From the NCBI RefSeq assembly GCF_000801105.2, contig NC_079514.1, forward strand, positions 3,968,001 through 4,032,000: a DNA stretch of 64,000 nt, written 5' to 3'. The translations under genes and the position numbers were made by a program. The notes beneath the pieces are model-generated. The model made no database searches. It was not told where the DNA came from and was given only the letters and a program-made list of their open reading frames with translations. Shown piece after piece: positions 12,126-23,186 of the stretch. Each line of letters opens with the position of its first letter. Within the stretch, counting starts at the first letter, position 1. Origin of the DNA: Raphanus sativus. Taxonomy: Eukaryota > Streptophyta > Magnoliopsida > Brassicales > Brassicaceae.

Positions 12126-14139
12126 ATGGAAATTCGCAATTCAGAAGGTAAGCTACCGACTTGGCTCAAAAATCTGGACTTGAATAAGAATGATGAACCA
12201 AAGAATAAGATTCCTGTTTCAGCTTATCTATCTTCCTCACGTAAGCCCCCATCGTTTTTTCCTGATTCTCCGTCGTTTTAATGTTAATTCGTTCCTAGTA
12301 GCTCTTTGATTGTGCAAATTTCAAAGCTTTATGGACAGCTGACATATATATATATATATCTGCTGGTTTTGTTTCGATCATAGGGATGATGTCTGGGTTG
12401 AAACGAGGACCTCCGTCTCTTGTCAGCTTGTGTCTTGGTGTTGTTGGGTGGCATTTAGAAGAAATCGTTCCTTGTTTATCTGATATCTCTGACTTCTTTC
12501 CTGCCGACATCAAGGTTTGCTTTTAGTTCTTTTTGTGTGTTTTCTTGCTCTCATCTGTATTATTGGGCAAATGATGCTCTTAAAGAGTCTTTTAAGTACT
12601 ATGTAATTGCTAACAAAAGAAATACGTATTATTCATGTGAAACAGATGTCGATTGCTGCTATTGCTAAAAGAAGAAAGCTCCTGGATGATGATTTGATCA
12701 TCTCTTTGGCTGACACTTCCTGGGAGATTCTAGACCTTAGCGGTTCTGATGTTTCGGATTCTGGCTTAGATAAAGTGTCGGAGATGTGCAAATCTCTTCG
12801 AGCTGTCGACATTAGGTATTAACTACTGCTGAATTTGATCTAAGAGTCTAGGTCTTTGGGAAGTCTTTATCTCTTTGATCTGCCTTAGTGTATGGGTTAC
12901 TTTAGTTGCATGTACGGATGACTTAGCTGGGTAACAAATGTGTTTCCTAAGCTTAGCTGTTAATCGCTAGCCAGCCGTATCGTATTTTTTGGAACCATCT
13001 ACTTCCATTATGATGGGAAGAAGACAATCTACCAAAACATATCTCTGATTCGGTTGGGTTAGAGTAGTGAGTTTGTTTTGTAGTTTTGGTCTTGCGGGTC
13101 CTTGAGCTAGGAGCTTCTGTTCATTGGATAAGTATGTGTGTGTGTGTTTTGCTCATCTCGTGTACTATATAGTTGCATTGTTTTGCAATGCAGCCGGTGC
13201 AACAAGATTACATCCATGGGCGTGTCAGAGCTTGTACAAAACTGCCGATCATTGGAAACTCTAAGATGCGGGTAAGCTTTTTTTTTTTTTTGCTCAGTAA
13301 ACTGGCTTTGATTTGTTGTGGTGGCTTGTCTGTTTACTCATGAATTTAAGTGATTTCGATGGGTAAAAAGTGAGATAGAACTGAACCCATAATGTGTGGG
13401 TTTGACTTAGGGGGCTAACAAACTTTATAAAAAAAAACAGGCAAATGAGAGAAACAATTAAAATATTGCAGAGGATGCCCAAGCAGTGAGTCCACCGCAC
13501 GCAGATCTTTGAGTTTGTTTAAGCCAGACTTGAGTAATGTTGAAGAAGACACATGGGAAGAGCTAGACGTTACAGAGATTGGTCATGGCGGTCACTCATT
13601 GCGTTGGCTTGTTTGGGTACGTACTGTCCCTCTTGACTACGAAGCTACCAGTTAATAACAAGAGTCTCCATAGTTCCTTTATTTGGCTGTTTTGACCTAG
13701 TTTGCTTCCTCTGCAGCCACGAATTGATAATGATTCATTGGAGATGCTATCCACGGAATGTCCAAGGATAGTAGTAAACCCCAAGCCCTCGTTTCTCACT
13801 TACAGTCTACACGAAGTCCCTCGAGAAGCACTACCAGACGTTGCATTGGACGAGCCGTTTGTGAAAGACATCGATCCCAAGACTTGGTTTCTTAGAGGAG
13901 TTGTGAAGAGTAGTCCCACAACATCCCACTCATTATCCGTGACCTCCGACCGTGAGCTGTCAATAGCAGAGAAGTTCAGACTTGCGTTTGCAGAGAGAGA
14001 TGCACGACTGGCCCCTAAACGAGCAAAGAATGCAAGGCAGCAGCAGCGTCGTGCTGAGAGGGATTGGATGATGTCTAGCGACGAAGCTAAAGCGATGGCT
14101 TTTGCATCAAAGGCCACCAGGTCTTTGCGCAAGAAGTAG
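12126..14139 (+). CDS. RNI-like (leucine-rich-repeat superfamily) protein
   Basis: Six exons: 12126-12240, 12384-12514, 12646-12815, 13194-13271, 13472-13616 and 13717-14139, with GT-AG introns and matching phases, giving 353 residues. The middle carries degenerate leucine-rich elements (WEILDLSGSDVSDSGLDKV, then SLETLRCGGCPSSES), as in RNI/AMN1-type proteins. There is no F-box at the N-terminus, which starts MEIRNSEGKLPTWLKNLDL. The last 60 residues are basic and helical (AEKFRLAFAERDARLAPKRA). It matches the position of At4g26980, annotated only as an RNI-like superfamily protein. Molecular function is unknown. The gene looks intact. Confidence 0.9.
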
Positions 14140-14510
14140 TTTTACTGATAGAATGAGGAGGATTCACTTCATAAAACCGGCAGCAAAGAAAACACAAGAA
14201 GGAAGATCAGTGTAATCTTCTAACTATTAAAGCATGGTTTATGCCAATTCTGTACTTTATGTTGTATCATTTTCACAGAGGTTTTTGGGAAAAGCAAACC
14301 GAATGAAGAAGAGTGGCTGTTTATAGAAGAGAAAACTGTTGGTTATCTTTTTAAGTTATACAAAGCAAGTTGATAGGGATCCCGCAAGTTGATATATATA
14401 GAATGAACTGCCTATCTTATTAGTCTCGTTGCATTTTCTGTTAACAACTCTTGCTGAGAAAGGTTCAGTGTAAGGACATAGGAAAGGACAAAGAAGACTA
14501 AAAGCTTTGA

Positions 14511-15467
14511 TCACTTGGTGCTGCTCAAACTCCGGATGACGTAGGGAAGAATACCTCCATGGTCATAGTATGCCAGCTCCACCTGCATAGAGTCCAAGAA
14601 AAACCAAAGTCTCAGACAAACTGAAATCTTGATTTACAGATCAAGCTTCTTTTTTTTTAACTAGTTTGCTATATAGTTTACCTCTGTATCAAACCGGAGA
14701 GTGCAAACAAAGGATTTGCCAGCGTCAGTGGTTACAGTGACGTCTTGGCCAGGTCTAATTTCAGTGACTCTGGTAGGAAGGTGGACTGTATAGCGTTCAT
14801 GACCAGTCAGTCCAAGGGTTTCTGCGTCCTCCCCGGCTTTGAAACACAGAGGGATGATCCCCATTCCAGCCAAGTTGCTGCGGTGGATTCTCTCAAAGCT
14901 TATAGCAATTACAGCTTTCACTCCCTGATTTGTGGTTAGTTACCTCAGTAATGGTACACAGGAACTAATCAAAATCTGATGACCATTGTAAAAAACAACG
15001 TTTCAACTTACCAAAAGCAAGGGACCCTTTGCAGCCCAATCTCTAGAGCTACCACTTCCATATTCAGCACCAGCTAGGATAATAGTATCCTCTCCAGCGC
15101 TCTTGTATCTCTGAAAGTTTATATGATTTTTGAGTGAACAGTTAAAAGAGTTAAGACTTGGAAAGTATTTACGTTTCTATACTTACACTTGCTGCATCAA
15201 AAACGGTAAGTTTCTCTCCAGTAGGAACATGAACAGTTTTGGGACCAACTTCTCCTCCCACGAGCTTGTTAACGATACGGATGTTGGCAAACGCGCCACG
15301 AGCCATCACCTCATCGTTTCCCCTTCGACTTCCGTACGAGTTGAAGTCCTCTTGACTCACACCGTGTTCCATTCAGGAACTTCGCAGCAGGGCTATCCTT
15401 TTGAATGTTCCCGGCTGGAGAGAAGTGGTCCGTTGTTATGCTGTCTCCGAAGTTCAGTAAGCTATCT
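14511..15467 (-). pseudogene. ACO: aconitase, C-terminal fragment
   Basis: On the minus strand four exon pieces code for the aconitase C-terminus: part of 15187-15467, then 15012-15110, 14682-14924 and 14511-14582. Readable parts include [75 protein letters not shown] and YYDHGGILPYVIRSL plus stop, all typical of the swivel domain. Near 15372 one extra base shifts the frame between AKFL and MEHGV. Beyond about 15467 the match stops and repeat DNA begins, so the Fe-S domains (roughly the first two thirds) are absent here. Synteny suggests At4g26970. The N-gap at 15928 leaves room for an assembly artefact, but the frameshift argues for a real pseudogene. Confidence 0.85.
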
Positions 15468-15536
15468 CTAACATTATTTGCGAAATGATTTGCCACATGC
15501 ATTATCTACAATTGTTTTTACAAAAAAATTATAACA

Positions 15537-17015
15537 TCTATCTTATTAAAGTAGAAGTACTTTAAGCTTTTGTTTGGTAATAGGGATAGGAGTTTAAAAA
15601 AATTAAATTTTGTTTGGTAACAAAGATAGTAGAGAATTTTGTATTTTCCTTATTTAAATGATAGATTTAAGTATTTAATGTCTTTTCTTAATTTAAATAA
15701 TAGATTTCTTTAATAGAATGAATCTTAACCAAAATAAATTTCCTTATAAATTTTTTTGTTGACATTAAATATTTTTCAATACTTATTAATAAAAATAATA
15801 AAATAAAAATCACACATCAAAATCAATTTATATATCATATAAAATATTTTATTTATAAATTGTTAGTATAACACTTTTATAATATACGTCCAATTAGTTA
15901 TAAATATTAGATTTTTATATGATACACNNNNNNNNNNNNNNNNNNNNNNNNNNNNNNNNNNNNNNNNNNNNNNNNNNNNNNNNNNNNNNNNNNNNNNNNN
16001 NNNNNNNNNNNNNNNNNNNNNNNNNNNTTTAAAAAATTATAAATTTTTAATCATAATATCATTAGTTTCTTTTAGATATCTACAAATTATATAATTTTTT
16101 TGGTTTTAATTTTTGATAACTATACAATTTTACATGATTTTTTAGTAATTTTGTACAATTTAATTTAAATACATTTAACCAAAAGAAATAAATAATTTAT
16201 TATCTAAGATTCTAATTATATATATAACATATATATCTTAATATAATTAAAAAAAAATTTCCTTAATTTATGTTTAGTTAAATAATATTTATTTATCCCC
16301 TAGACATTATTTGCGAATTGATTTGCCACATGTCCTCTACAATCGTTTTACAAAAAAAAATTGTGATATGACTACTAAGATTGATGACATGTAATATGGT
16401 TAAATAGGACATGGAATAATTATATTTAATGCTGATATATATTTCTTGGAAAACTTTTTTAAAATTATAGCAATAACTCATTTTTTATATTTTTGGTAAA
16501 CTTTTTAGAATAGCTGGTAATAACTCATAAATCATCACTAAAATAAATATATTCAAATATGACATTTTGAATTTCGAAATATTATTTAATTTTAATTTAT
16601 AATTAATATTATTTTTGTTTATCTAAAATTTTCTAAATTTTCTACATTTAAAAAAAATATATATAAATTTTTAATCGTAATATCATTATTTTCTTTTATA
16701 TATCTACAAATTATATAAATATTGTTTTAGTTTTAATTTTTGATAATTATACAAATTTATATGATTTTTAGTAATTTTGTACAAGTTGATTTAATACATC
16801 TAAGATTCTAATTTTATATATATACATATATATTCTTAAATATAATTTAAAATAAACAAAATTATTTTCTCTTAATTTTATGCTTAATTAAATGATATTT
16901 ATATTAATTATTGATAAAAATAATAAAATATATAATATTAATAAATTGCATTTTTAAATATAAAATTTAATTTTTTAAAAATTCATCGCTGCACATGATG
17001 TAGAAAAACACCTAG
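15537..17015 (+). mobile_element. probable non-autonomous Helitron (contains assembly gap)
   Basis: The 5' end reads A|TCTATCTTATTAAAG, the start shared by crucifer Helitrons and by the element at 62089. The 3' end reads ACACCTAG|T after an imperfect short hairpin (GCTGCACATGATGTAG). The A and T neighbours and the absence of a target duplication fit Helitrons. The interior is AT-rich, non-coding and internally duplicated, and includes the 100-N gap. A CTAG at about 16299 could mark the end of a first, tandem copy, so two overlapping elements are possible. Confidence 0.4.
15928..16027. other. assembly gap (100 N)
   Basis: Exactly 100 undetermined bases, the usual size of a scaffold gap of unknown length. 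It falls between two copies of a repeated AT-rich segment, the kind of place where short-read assemblies break. Confidence 0.99.
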
Positions 17016-17072
17016 TTAATACAAAAGAAAACCGTACATTAGTTCATGTTCACGGAGATGAGATTCTGCTTA

Positions 17073-17402
17073 CTAGTGGTTTGGCGAAGCCATAACCTTT
17101 TTTTTAATGGGGTCAATTTTTAATAAAATTTTAAAATATAAAAAATATTTATATTTATTCATATTTTAGAAATTAAATAAATGATAATTAGTTTAAATTA
17201 TTTCCCAAATATTACGTTTTTGTTTGATAAAAATAATGATTTATGCTTTAGTTGTATTTTTCTTTCAGGGTTTGTGTTTCTTTGTGGGGTGATTTAAAAA
17301 ATTTTAATGGAGTCACAAAATATTTTTAATAAACAAAACACATCAATTTTAAAAACAAGTGGGGTCAGCTGACCCCACTCCCACTGTGCTACCTCCGCCA
17401 AA
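17073..17402. mobile_element. decayed hAT-like miniature element
   Basis: The left edge TAGTGGTTTGGCGAAGCC and the right edge GTGCTACCTCCGCCA are imperfect inverted matches, similar to the CAGTGGCGGAGCC ends of abundant crucifer miniature elements. The GGGGTCAGCTGACCCC palindrome near the right end also belongs to that type. No target-site duplication is visible and the boundaries are approximate. Confidence 0.4.
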
Positions 17403-18274
17403 TTGTAATAGTTTTCCCCTATCGATAACGCGACTAGTTAAGAATTCTTGTCTCATTAGTTGTTTTCGTTGGTCTTATGCATGTAGAAGTAAATGATTAC
17501 TATCACTGGAGAAGCACAACAATGGAGATCTTTGATGGATGCAGATTTTGATTAGAAATTAGGTTATGCGTAGCAGCGTAGCTATCTAGTAGTGTACTTT
17601 GGAGATGATTGCAAACTGTTCTTAAAATTAACACATCTTCTTACTCATCAGTGCCAACTCTTAGACGAATCATATGAAAGCTTGTTGATTTTTATTTTGG
17701 ACCGCAAAATATATTGTTGATTAGGGACCAGAATATACAAAACGGTCGATCTCACAAATTATGGCTTAAATTGCTTAGGTCAGCTTAGATAAACCCAAAA
17801 CCTGAAATTTGTTTTTTTGTTTCAAAAAGAGAATCAAAGTTCGATGAATGACGGCTACTCAAAAGGGCCCAAGTAATTGACATCCACTTACAAAACTTTC
17901 TCCCACAAAAAGTTCTTATTACTGTAGAATGGTGGCTAAAAATATACCATAATACCTAATTCGAGTTAGAATATCTTTAAAAAAAATTGATGGTTTGTTA
18001 CAACAATCATATTAACTAATTGGATCGAATTCCAAATTCAAATTGATTAAATAGTGATAAATTAATTCTTAAAGAGACCGAACTCATGACTGATGTAAAT
18101 ACAGAGTAGATTCCAAAAGATTATCGTTTCATTTTACTGAGGAAATAAATGAGATTCAATCAATGTTTTCTAAGATTTAGATGTTTTTAGCTACATTTAA
18201 TCAGATTACCATTAGTTATAATTGTCATATAGATTTATAAATGTGTGGCCTCAATAAAAATCCATCCAAGAGCA

Positions 18275-18707
18275 TGTCCAACTATGGACACCACGAAACA
18301 ACATGCATTCTGGTATCATTTATCAACACAAACGCTGATCACTTGTAGTTTTGTCTTAGAATTTGTCAAGAAGAAGAATAATAATATTTTACCAGGACAG
18401 CCGTCTGAATTGAAACATTGCCAAAAGTTAAAGGCTCCAAAATTTTATCTTAAAGGGGATAAATATCTTAAAGGGGATGTCCAACTATGGACACCACGAA
18501 ACAAGATGCATTCTGGTACTTTTTCAAAAAAAAAAAGATGCATTCTGGTATCATTTATCAATACAAACGCTGATCACTTGTAGTTTTGTCCTAGAATTTG
18601 TCAAGAAGAAGAATAGTAGTATAATAATATTTTACCAGGTCAGCCGTCTGAATTGAAACATTGCCAAGTTAAAGGCTCCAAAATTTTATCTTAAAGGGGA
18701 TGATATC
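18275..18707. repeat. tandem duplication of a roughly 200-bp unit
   Basis: The segment beginning TGTCCAACTATGGACACCAC at 18275 starts again at 18478, and the two copies agree almost base for base up to the TTTTATCTTAAAGGGGAT word. The second copy has an extra 30-40 bp (a repeated GCATTCTGGTA and an A-run). It has no coding potential. Confidence 0.85.
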
Positions 18708-19301
18708 TGTGAACTTTTTGGTTTATTTTAGAAACAAAAAGTGGGATATTATAGTTAACACTTAAAATATTACATGTGATACCCATAATACTAATATACA
18801 ACTAGTAGAGTGAATTCAGATAAATGAGTCAGTTACTTCACGTGGTTAAGAATTCAAAGTAAGCTTGGCCACATATGCCTTGGTTGGTATATATCGTGTA
18901 CTTTGTTTGACTTTTCAGCATCACAGAACGCACCAACATTGATGATGCATGAAAATTTTATTGTCCGGACGTGTAATATATAGGGTCCTGGCCATGTTTT
19001 TTGGATCATATATATGAAAACAAAATAAGAACCAATCCTTGTGTTGATCTTCAATCCACACCTCTTGTGTCACTTTCTTCCTCTCTCTTCTCAATTTCTC
19101 AGCTCCTTATTTTGCTTCTACACAGATTCACTCTATAAATCTCATTATATTGCTATATTCTCCAAGCTTCGACTGATAAAACAAAAGGTATACGTAGATT
19201 CTTACATTCTTTATTACTTTGCAGTATCTTGACTAGCTAAGAAGAGTTGGCTAGTTAAAGCTTTTTATTTGTTATGTTTGTAGAAGCAGGTGAGAGTATC
19301 A

Positions 19302-19757
19302 ATGGAGAAGAACATCAAGAGATATGATGTATGGAGATCTTTGAAAGATGAAGATTTTCAAGAAGATGATGTGTGGGGTGTTCTTGATGGATATCATCAA
19401 CCCTCGTATATGATCAGCAGCCATACGAGTAACCCATCTTTACTAGACCAAAGTTTTCTTCCAAGCGAGCCTAGGATGATTCCCGAGAGGCAGAGCATAA
19501 AAGGAATGGCACATATGGGACAACACTCTGCTCCTGTCAATGTTCCTGAGTGGTCAATGGTTCACAGAAAGAAGACAAAGAAAGCAGATGATGGTGATGA
19601 TGATGATGAGAATGTATCACCGGAAGAGTATTTTCTGCGGCGGAGTCGATCATCATCATCGTCCTCGGTTATGGAAGGAGTTGGAAGGAAACTGAAAGGA
19701 AGAGACTTGAGCAGAGTCAGGGATGCAGTATTGAAGAAAACTGGATTTCTTGAATAG
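19302..19757 (+). CDS. DUF584 / S40-type senescence regulator
   Basis: Single-exon frame of 151 residues from the ATG at 19302; the in-frame codon upstream at 19290 is GTG, not ATG. Sequence features are DVWRSLKDEDFQEDDVWGVL near the start, a central VPEWSMV, an acidic run (ADDGDDDDENVSPEEYFLRR), a serine stretch and the C-terminal GRDLSRVRDAVLKKTGFLE. These are hallmarks of DUF584 proteins, small nuclear or cytosolic plant proteins linked with senescence and named after barley S40. Position fits At4g26950. Biochemical function is unknown. The gene is intact and isolated, with repeat-rich DNA upstream. Confidence 0.88.
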   Translation: MEKNIKRYDVWRSLKDEDFQEDDVWGVLDGYHQPSYMISSHTSNPSLLDQSFLPSEPRMIPERQSIKGMAHMGQHSAPVNVPEWSMVHRKKTKKADDGDDDDENVSPEEYFLRRSRSSSSSSVMEGVGRKLKGRDLSRVRDAVLKKTGFLE

Positions 19758-21075
19758 CCAAAAGGATTATAAATTGTATTATATTGTTCAAATATATATG
19801 TATATATAATGTCTATATATTTTCACTAGCATTAGGAACTATTAGAATTTTCTTTTAAAAATTCTCTAGTTTGCTAAGATGTATGTATATGTGAATTAAA
19901 TTTGGCATAATAAACAAAGGTCTATTATTGCTGAAACTGATGATGTATGTTTTAAAAATTTGACTTTAAGTCAGAGAAACAAAGAAAAGACTTTTATGTA
20001 ATAAAAAGAATATAGGAGATCAGCTTAGGGGGCTTCATTGAATCACACGATTCGAACCTTCGCTGACAGCGAGATTCAAACTGCTAAATGACACTTAGCT
20101 AAGCAAACAAAAAAGGTTTACATATTTTTTCTCTATTAACCAAACATATGTTACTTCTGTTTTATAGTAAGTGCTATTTTAACATTTTTTGTTGCATAAA
20201 AATGTTGTTTTAGAGTTCCACTACAATTTACACTTATTTTTATCTCAATATTAATTGCAAAATACATTGATCTTATAAATAAAATTATTTATCTAAAATG
20301 TTATTGGTTAAATAGATAATACTGATAAAAACATAAACACATTTCAATCAGTTTCTTGATATATGTGAAAAATATTTTTTGTGAAACAGAAGAAATATTA
20401 TTTCTAAGGAACAAATAGAAGCGAGGAGGTGGGGGAAAGCATTGGTTGAGGTTCACGTGGTGCACACACGTGGGTCGATGTTGATTCCATTTCTTGTCGC
20501 CATTCTACGACAGGAACATGTGACAAAAGGAAAAATTCGATTAAACTTGAGAATCAAAACATATCATCGTCTTCAGGTTGAGTAATTTTTACTAAACCCG
20601 CACTCACATTCATGTTAATAACAAGACAAAGACTGCAGATGAAAAGATTGTATAGAACTCTGTAAAACTGAGATTTATTCTATTGTTTTTGAGTTTTGAA
20701 CTATTGTTCGTTGTTCAAATTTGTTGGTCGAGTGGTCAATGTCGGTAGCTTCCCTATTAATTATTACTGTAAAGCGAAAGTTTAACTAATAAAGAAAGCT
20801 AATAAGATTCCATTCATCTTCTTCCTCCAGCATCCAAATCAAAAGTACAAGAATAGCCACGACTTCTCTCCCTCCCTACATTTGGTCTCCAATCTTTTCA
20901 TAGGATCAATCAGAGCAACACAACTCTCTAACCTTCCTCTGTTTCTAGCTCCAGAAGAGAAAAAGGATCGATCTTCTGAATCTGAAACCTGGAGGTTTGG
21001 AATTGACTCGGGTCTTTTTGGGGATCGATAGATAGAAGAGATCTTTATGGGTTTTGTTTAGAAACTCACACAAAG
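19758..21075. other. intergenic region
   Basis: AT-rich, no gene supported. 20040-20100 includes words resembling a tRNA T-arm but does not fold as a tRNA. 20820-21075 is pyrimidine-rich and probably the galactosyltransferase leader. Confidence 0.5.
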
Positions 21076-23186
21076 ATGTCGTTGAAGCATCATCATAGAG
21101 GAGGAGGAGGAGGAGGAGTAGAGATGTCGGGTTCCAAGAGTTTTGTCTCAAAGAAATGGACTTTCTTACTCTGTATCGGTTTCTTCTGCGCCGGAACTCT
21201 CTTCTCCGACAGGTAACAGAACAATGCTCTGTTTTAATTTAACTAACGCTTTCAATATATAACTCCTCTGTTTACGAATATTCCGGTTAAAAAAAATTGC
21301 AACTTTATCTTAAAAGAAGGGGAAAAAAAAAAACTTTATCTTTTAAGTGTGTGTGTTTAATAGAATGTGGCCAGAGCCTGAAGCCAATGTTGCATCAAGG
21401 GAAGCAGCTTCAGATGAACGTCTTCTGCATTTAGTGTCAGATGACTGTGATTCATCAAAAGTAAAAGTCTTTTAACTTTATGTGAACTTTGATAAGTGGC
21501 ATGAACACTTAGAAGGATTTTCTTGATTCCGTATTGTTCATAAGCATTCTTCATGTTTATCAGAAGACAAGCCTTGGAGAAGTGTACAAGAGTCCTGATG
21601 CTATTCAGTAAGTGATAAAAAGACCACTTCCTTCCCTACTTTTTTTTTTTTTAATTAGCATTAAGCTTGAATGAGTGTTTACAAGCAGAACGCTAGACAA
21701 AACGATATCGACTCTGGAAATGGAGTTAGCAGCTGCAAAAGCCGCGCAAGAATCCATCGTGAACGGTTCACCAGTCTCTGATGAGTTCAAGGTCCCTCAA
21801 ACTGCTACCAAAAGAAAGTATCTGATGGTTGTTGGGATCAACACTGCGTTTAACAGCAGAAAGCGAAGGGATTCTGTCCGTGCTACTTGGATGCCTCCCG
21901 GTATGTTTAATCTAATCCCACAAGTATATTTTTTTTGGGACTGAACATAGGGTCTTCTTATATTAGGTGAGGAGAGAAAGAAGCTCGAAGAAGAGAAAGG
22001 GATTGTGATGCGGTTTGTAATAGGTCATAGGTAAGTAAAACCTGTACATTAGAGTGGAACATATCGTTATTAGCAAGGTTGATTCATCTATATAGAGTAT
22101 CTTTAAATGCGCAGTGCTACTCCTGGTGGGATTCTTGATAGAGCGATTCAAGCTGAGGAAAGTAAACACGGAGACTTCTTGAGACTGGTAAGAGTTTTTT
22201 TTAGTTGTTGTCTATAGGCTTTATGTTTTCTGAACTCTTTTATGTTTGTGTTTTTGAGCAGGATCATGTTGAAGGTTATCTAGAGCTGTCAGCAAAGACT
22301 AAATCTTACTTTAGCACGGCTTTTGCATTATGGGATGCAGACTTCTACGTGAAAGTCGATGATGATGTTCATGTAAACATAGGTGTGAGAGAGAGAGAAT
22401 CAAAACCCTCTTTTACTTTTAATCTGAATTGTTGTCAATCTCAAAATTCTGTTACTGGATGTTTCTGCAGCCACGCTGGGAGCAGAGTTAGCAAGATACC
22501 GTATGAAACCTCGAGTATACATTGGTTGCATGAAATCTGGACCCGTTCTTGCTCAGAAGTAAGCTAGCTTCTTCACCTTTCAAAAGACTCTACTTTAAAT
22601 CTCATTTACACAATGTTCAACATTCATTTTTTTTCCATGAAGAGGAGTGAGGTATCATGAACCGGAGTACTGGAAGTTTGGAGAAGAGGGTAACAAGTAC
22701 TTCCGCCACGCCACGGGTCAGCTCTACGCCATTTCCAGGGAGTTGGCGTCTTACATATCGATAAACCAGTGAGTTCTTTCTCAAGATCTACTCTGCTTTG
22801 TGCATATAAACAAATAGTGAGTGTGTTAAACCAAAGGATACATTGTGGATACAGAAACGTACTTCACAAGTATGTGAATGAGGATGTCTCTTTAGGATCA
22901 TGGTTTCTTGGATTGGATGTGGAGCATGTAGATGACCGTAGGCTGTGTTGTGGTACAACAGGTAAACATAAAAACAAAAATTCCAAGTGGCCTTTTATCT
23001 GTTTCCAAGTTATGGATGATGAGTGAGAAAACTGCAGACTGTGAGTGGAAGGCACAGGCGGGGAACATGTGTGTTGCCTCGTTTGATTGGAGCTGCAGTG
23101 GGATTTGTAGATCAGCGGTTCGGATGAAGGATGTTCATCGGAGGTGTGGAGAAGGCAGAGATGCTCTTATTGCTGCATCATTTTGA
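21076..23186 (+). CDS. beta-1,3-galactosyltransferase (GT31), B3GALT4-like
   Basis: Eleven exons: 21076-21212, 21364-21460, 21564-21607, 21689-21900, 21967-22030, 22115-22187, 22262-22382, 22471-22558, 22643-22768, 22855-22961 and 23038-23186. Phases agree, giving 405 residues. A type II membrane anchor lies at about residues 25-43 ([16 protein letters not shown]). DUF4094-type sequence follows ([19 protein letters not shown]), then the Galactosyl_T domain with [14 protein letters not shown], the metal-binding DDD in [12 protein letters not shown], and [19 protein letters not shown]. The family transfers galactose onto glycoproteins such as arabinogalactan proteins in the Golgi; the acceptor here is not known. 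Position fits At4g26940. The short poly-Gly run near residue 10 comes from a GGA repeat. The gene looks intact. Confidence 0.93.

Larger units (their letters stand above)
15468..19000. other. repeat-dominated intergenic region
   Basis: No intact gene. A 68-bp segment at 15468-15535 (starting near ACATTATTTGCGAA) recurs at 16305-16365. Within the Helitron-like stretch, 16036-16290 and 16665-16905 are direct repeats of each other at high similarity. 17073-17402 looks like a decayed hAT-type miniature element. 17400-18240 is AT-rich with no recognisable feature, and 18275-18707 is a tandem duplication (separate entries). Confidence 0.6.

Noticed and set aside
20040..20105. tRNA-like words (GATTCGAACC) between DUF584 and galactosyltransferase genes
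   Set aside because: No acceptor or anticodon stem can be paired; a SINE origin could not be shown.
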